Assembly (NCBI GenBank): GCA_003151335.1
Contig: PLXE01000041.1
Coordinates: 1-34,498, forward strand
Source of the DNA: Acidobacteriaceae bacterium
GTDB lineage: Bacteria > Acidobacteriota > Terriglobia > Terriglobales > Acidobacteriaceae
Direction of reading: 5' to 3'
Length of the DNA: 34,498 bases
In this document: in pieces, positions 32,987 through 34,498 of the stretch
Position numbering within the stretch: position 1 is the first letter of the stretch
How the letters are laid out: each line of letters opens with the position of its first letter
Translations under genes and position numbers: made by a program
The notes under the pieces: generated by a model
What the model was told of the DNA's origin: nothing
What the model saw: only the letters and a program-made list of their open reading frames with translations
Databases searched by the model: none

Positions 32987-34498
32987 ATGCTACCCATGAG
33001 AATCCCTGGATTGTTTCGAGTCTTAATTACGCAAGCCTTGCTGGTCGTGTTCGCGCTTTCAATGGTCTCCTTCGCGAATACCGTCATCCCGAACAGTGTG
33101 CCGGCCTACCTTCCCCAAGCCCAGAACCTGGGACCGGAAGATCCCGGCCGAGTCATCAGCATCACGGTGCGGATGGCCTCGCGCGATCGCGCCGGGCGCG
33201 ACGCTTTGCTGCGCAATCTGTACGACAGCAGGTCTCCGCAGTACCAGAAATGGTTGACACCCGAGCAGTACGCTGCCCGGTTTGCTCCCACTGCCCAGGA
33301 AGCTGCGATGGTGCAGGACTATCTGAAATCGCAGGGGCTGACAGTCACGGCAGTGGACAAGTTTAATTACACCGTCACCGCGCAAGGCCGGGTCTCTGAC
33401 ATTCAGAGAGCCTTCGCAGTCCAGATCAACCGCTACAGTTTCAACGGCGAGACCCGCTACTCCAACGCCAACAATCCATCGCTTCCGGGACAGCTTGCCG
33501 GCCTTATGAGCTCGATTGGCGGCTTGCACCAGATCCTGATGAAGCCGCACCACGTTATGGCGGTGGACGCTGGTCTCCCCTTGTTAGCGAAAGACAATCT
33601 CTCGCCGGCTCAGGGAGGCCAACTCTATTACGAGTATCAGTGCTACCGCGGCACCGAGGCCCATGGTTTCACCACCAGTGGCCACATGCCCGCTGCGCTG
33701 TATCAGGGTAACCGTTACGGCGCCGATATACACGGCGGACAGGGCCACCTGCCACCGTGCGGATACGAGCCCGCGACGCTGCAGACGGCTTATGGCCTGA
33801 CACCGGTGTACGCCAGCGGACTGGACGGCTCCGGCCAGACGGTCGTCATCGTTGATGCCTTCGGTTCGCCAACCGCAGCCGTTGACCTTGCACAGTTCTC
33901 CAGCACTTTTGGCCTGCCTGCTGCTAACTTTGCGGTTTACAACCCGCAAGGGCCGCCACCGTACAACTCGGGCTGGGCCGGCGAAACCACCCTTGACATT
34001 GAATGGTCACACGCCATGGCTCCCGGGGCCAGGATCGTGCTTATCCAGACCATCGACAATTACGACAACAACCTGATGGGTGGTATTCAGTATGCCCTCA
34101 ATAACCAACTCGGTAACGTGATCTCCAATAGCTACGGCTCGGACGAATATGAGGACGATCCCGGGAGCATGCAAGCCTGGGATGCTCTCAATGCACAAGC
34201 CGCGGCCCTGGGTGTCTCGGTGAACTTCTCGACCGGCGACAACGGGGACTTCTATCGCGCTGTCGGCGCCTACACGGTCAGCGTTCCCTCCGACTCACCG
34301 CACGCCACAGCGGTAGGTGGTGTGAGCGTCTTCCTGAACGCCGACTACAGCATCAAGTTCCAGACCGGCTGGGGCACAACCATCACCCGCATCGCCAAGC
34401 CCAACGGAACGAATCCACCTGAAGTACCTCCGGTTTGCGCCTCCACGTTGCTACCGGGGCAGTGCTTTTACTATGGCGGCGGCGGCGGCATGAGCCAG
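32987..34498 (+). CDS. Sedolisin-family (S53) serine peptidase precursor, truncated by the window
   Basis: 504 residues are seen and the frame runs off the window. A signal peptide (1-29) is followed by a pro-kumamolisin activation domain (about 50-190: RNLYDSRSPQYQKWLTPEQYAARFAP) and a linker with a His-rich stretch. The catalytic domain starts near PCGYEPATLQTAYGL. E333 and D337 in GETTLDIEW are two of the Ser-Glu-Asp residues, and D418 in FSTGDNGD matches the oxyanion Asp. The catalytic GTSxS Ser lies beyond the window. Sedolisins are secreted acid-active endopeptidases. GAGGAGG precedes the ATG at 32987. It follows the PEP-CTERM gene by 112 bases on the same strand. Confidence 0.9.
   Translation, partial: MLPMRIPGLFRVLITQALLVVFALSMVSFANTVIPNSVPAYLPQAQNLGPEDPGRVISITVRMASRDRAGRDALLRNLYDSRSPQYQKWLTPEQYAARFAPTAQEAAMVQDYLKSQGLTVTAVDKFNYTVTAQGRVSDIQRAFAVQINRYSFNGETRYSNANNPSLPGQLAGLMSSIGGLHQILMKPHHVMAVDAGLPLLAKDNLSPAQGGQLYYEYQCYRGTEAHGFTTSGHMPAALYQGNRYGADIHGGQGHLPPCGYEPATLQTAYGLTPVYASGLDGSGQTVVIVDAFGSPTAAVDLAQFSSTFGLPAANFAVYNPQGPPPYNSGWAGETTLDIEWSHAMAPGARIVLIQTIDNYDNNLMGGIQYALNNQLGNVISNSYGSDEYEDDPGSMQAWDALNAQAAALGVSVNFSTGDNGDFYRAVGAYTVSVPSDSPHATAVGGVSVFLNADYSIKFQTGWGTTITRIAKPNGTNPPEVPPVCASTLLPGQCFYYGGGGGMSQ

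Overview
The window looks like a chromosomal segment of an Acidobacteriota bacterium, probably Terriglobia/Koribacter-like. This is inferred from moderately high GC, a secreted sedolisin next to a PEP-CTERM protein, an archaeal/eukaryal-type ProS, TPR lipid-envelope genes, and many fold-back intergenic repeats of the kind common in that phylum. No 16S gene or other decisive marker is present. No transposase, integrase or CRISPR array was found.

Layout. 0-0.9 kb: membrane half of a fused spermidine-synthase-like protein, ending in a stop codon. 1.2-2.1 kb: a tRNA-Arg(ACG) gene and a decayed partial copy of it bracket a T4 Imm-like superinfection-immunity gene, resembling a residual integration site. 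2.5-5.9 kb: a copper P-type ATPase with three YHS and two HMBD metal-binding modules, divergent from a cysteine-poor HMA-like small protein. 5.9-7.7 kb: a membrane protein with a damaged-looking N-terminus, a REP-like triple hairpin, a TlpA-like thioredoxin lipoprotein and a 171-bp fold-back element. 7.8-11.2 kb: a glycosyltransferase, then a tight run of two PTPS-family genes, folE and a short-chain reductase, which together resemble a tetrahydropterin pathway. 11.2-13.4 kb: rhomboid protease, truB and a STAS anti-sigma antagonist.

13.4-16.9 kb is the accessory-looking part: an array of dyad repeats, three hairpins each followed by GGGCACCC, and four unrecognised genes (two with membrane anchors and coiled coils, one small zinc-finger-like). 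16.9-24.2 kb is a minus-strand block of housekeeping genes: miaB, a bifunctional-nuclease (DUF151) gene and a small partner, glutathione peroxidase, proS, pdxS/pdxT and a PaaI-like thioesterase. 24.5-34.5 kb is plus strand: an orphan cytochrome oxidase subunit III, a Cys-rich protein, uvrA overlapping a TPR protein and two exported helical proteins, a SprT-like metalloprotease, a PEP-CTERM protein and a sedolisin truncated by the window end.

The most unusual items are the tRNA-Arg/Imm mini-island, the dyad array at 13.45-13.66 kb, the human-like PTPS pair in a complete-looking tetrahydrobiopterin gene order, and the hairpin-flanked orphan genes at 14.1-15.2 kb.
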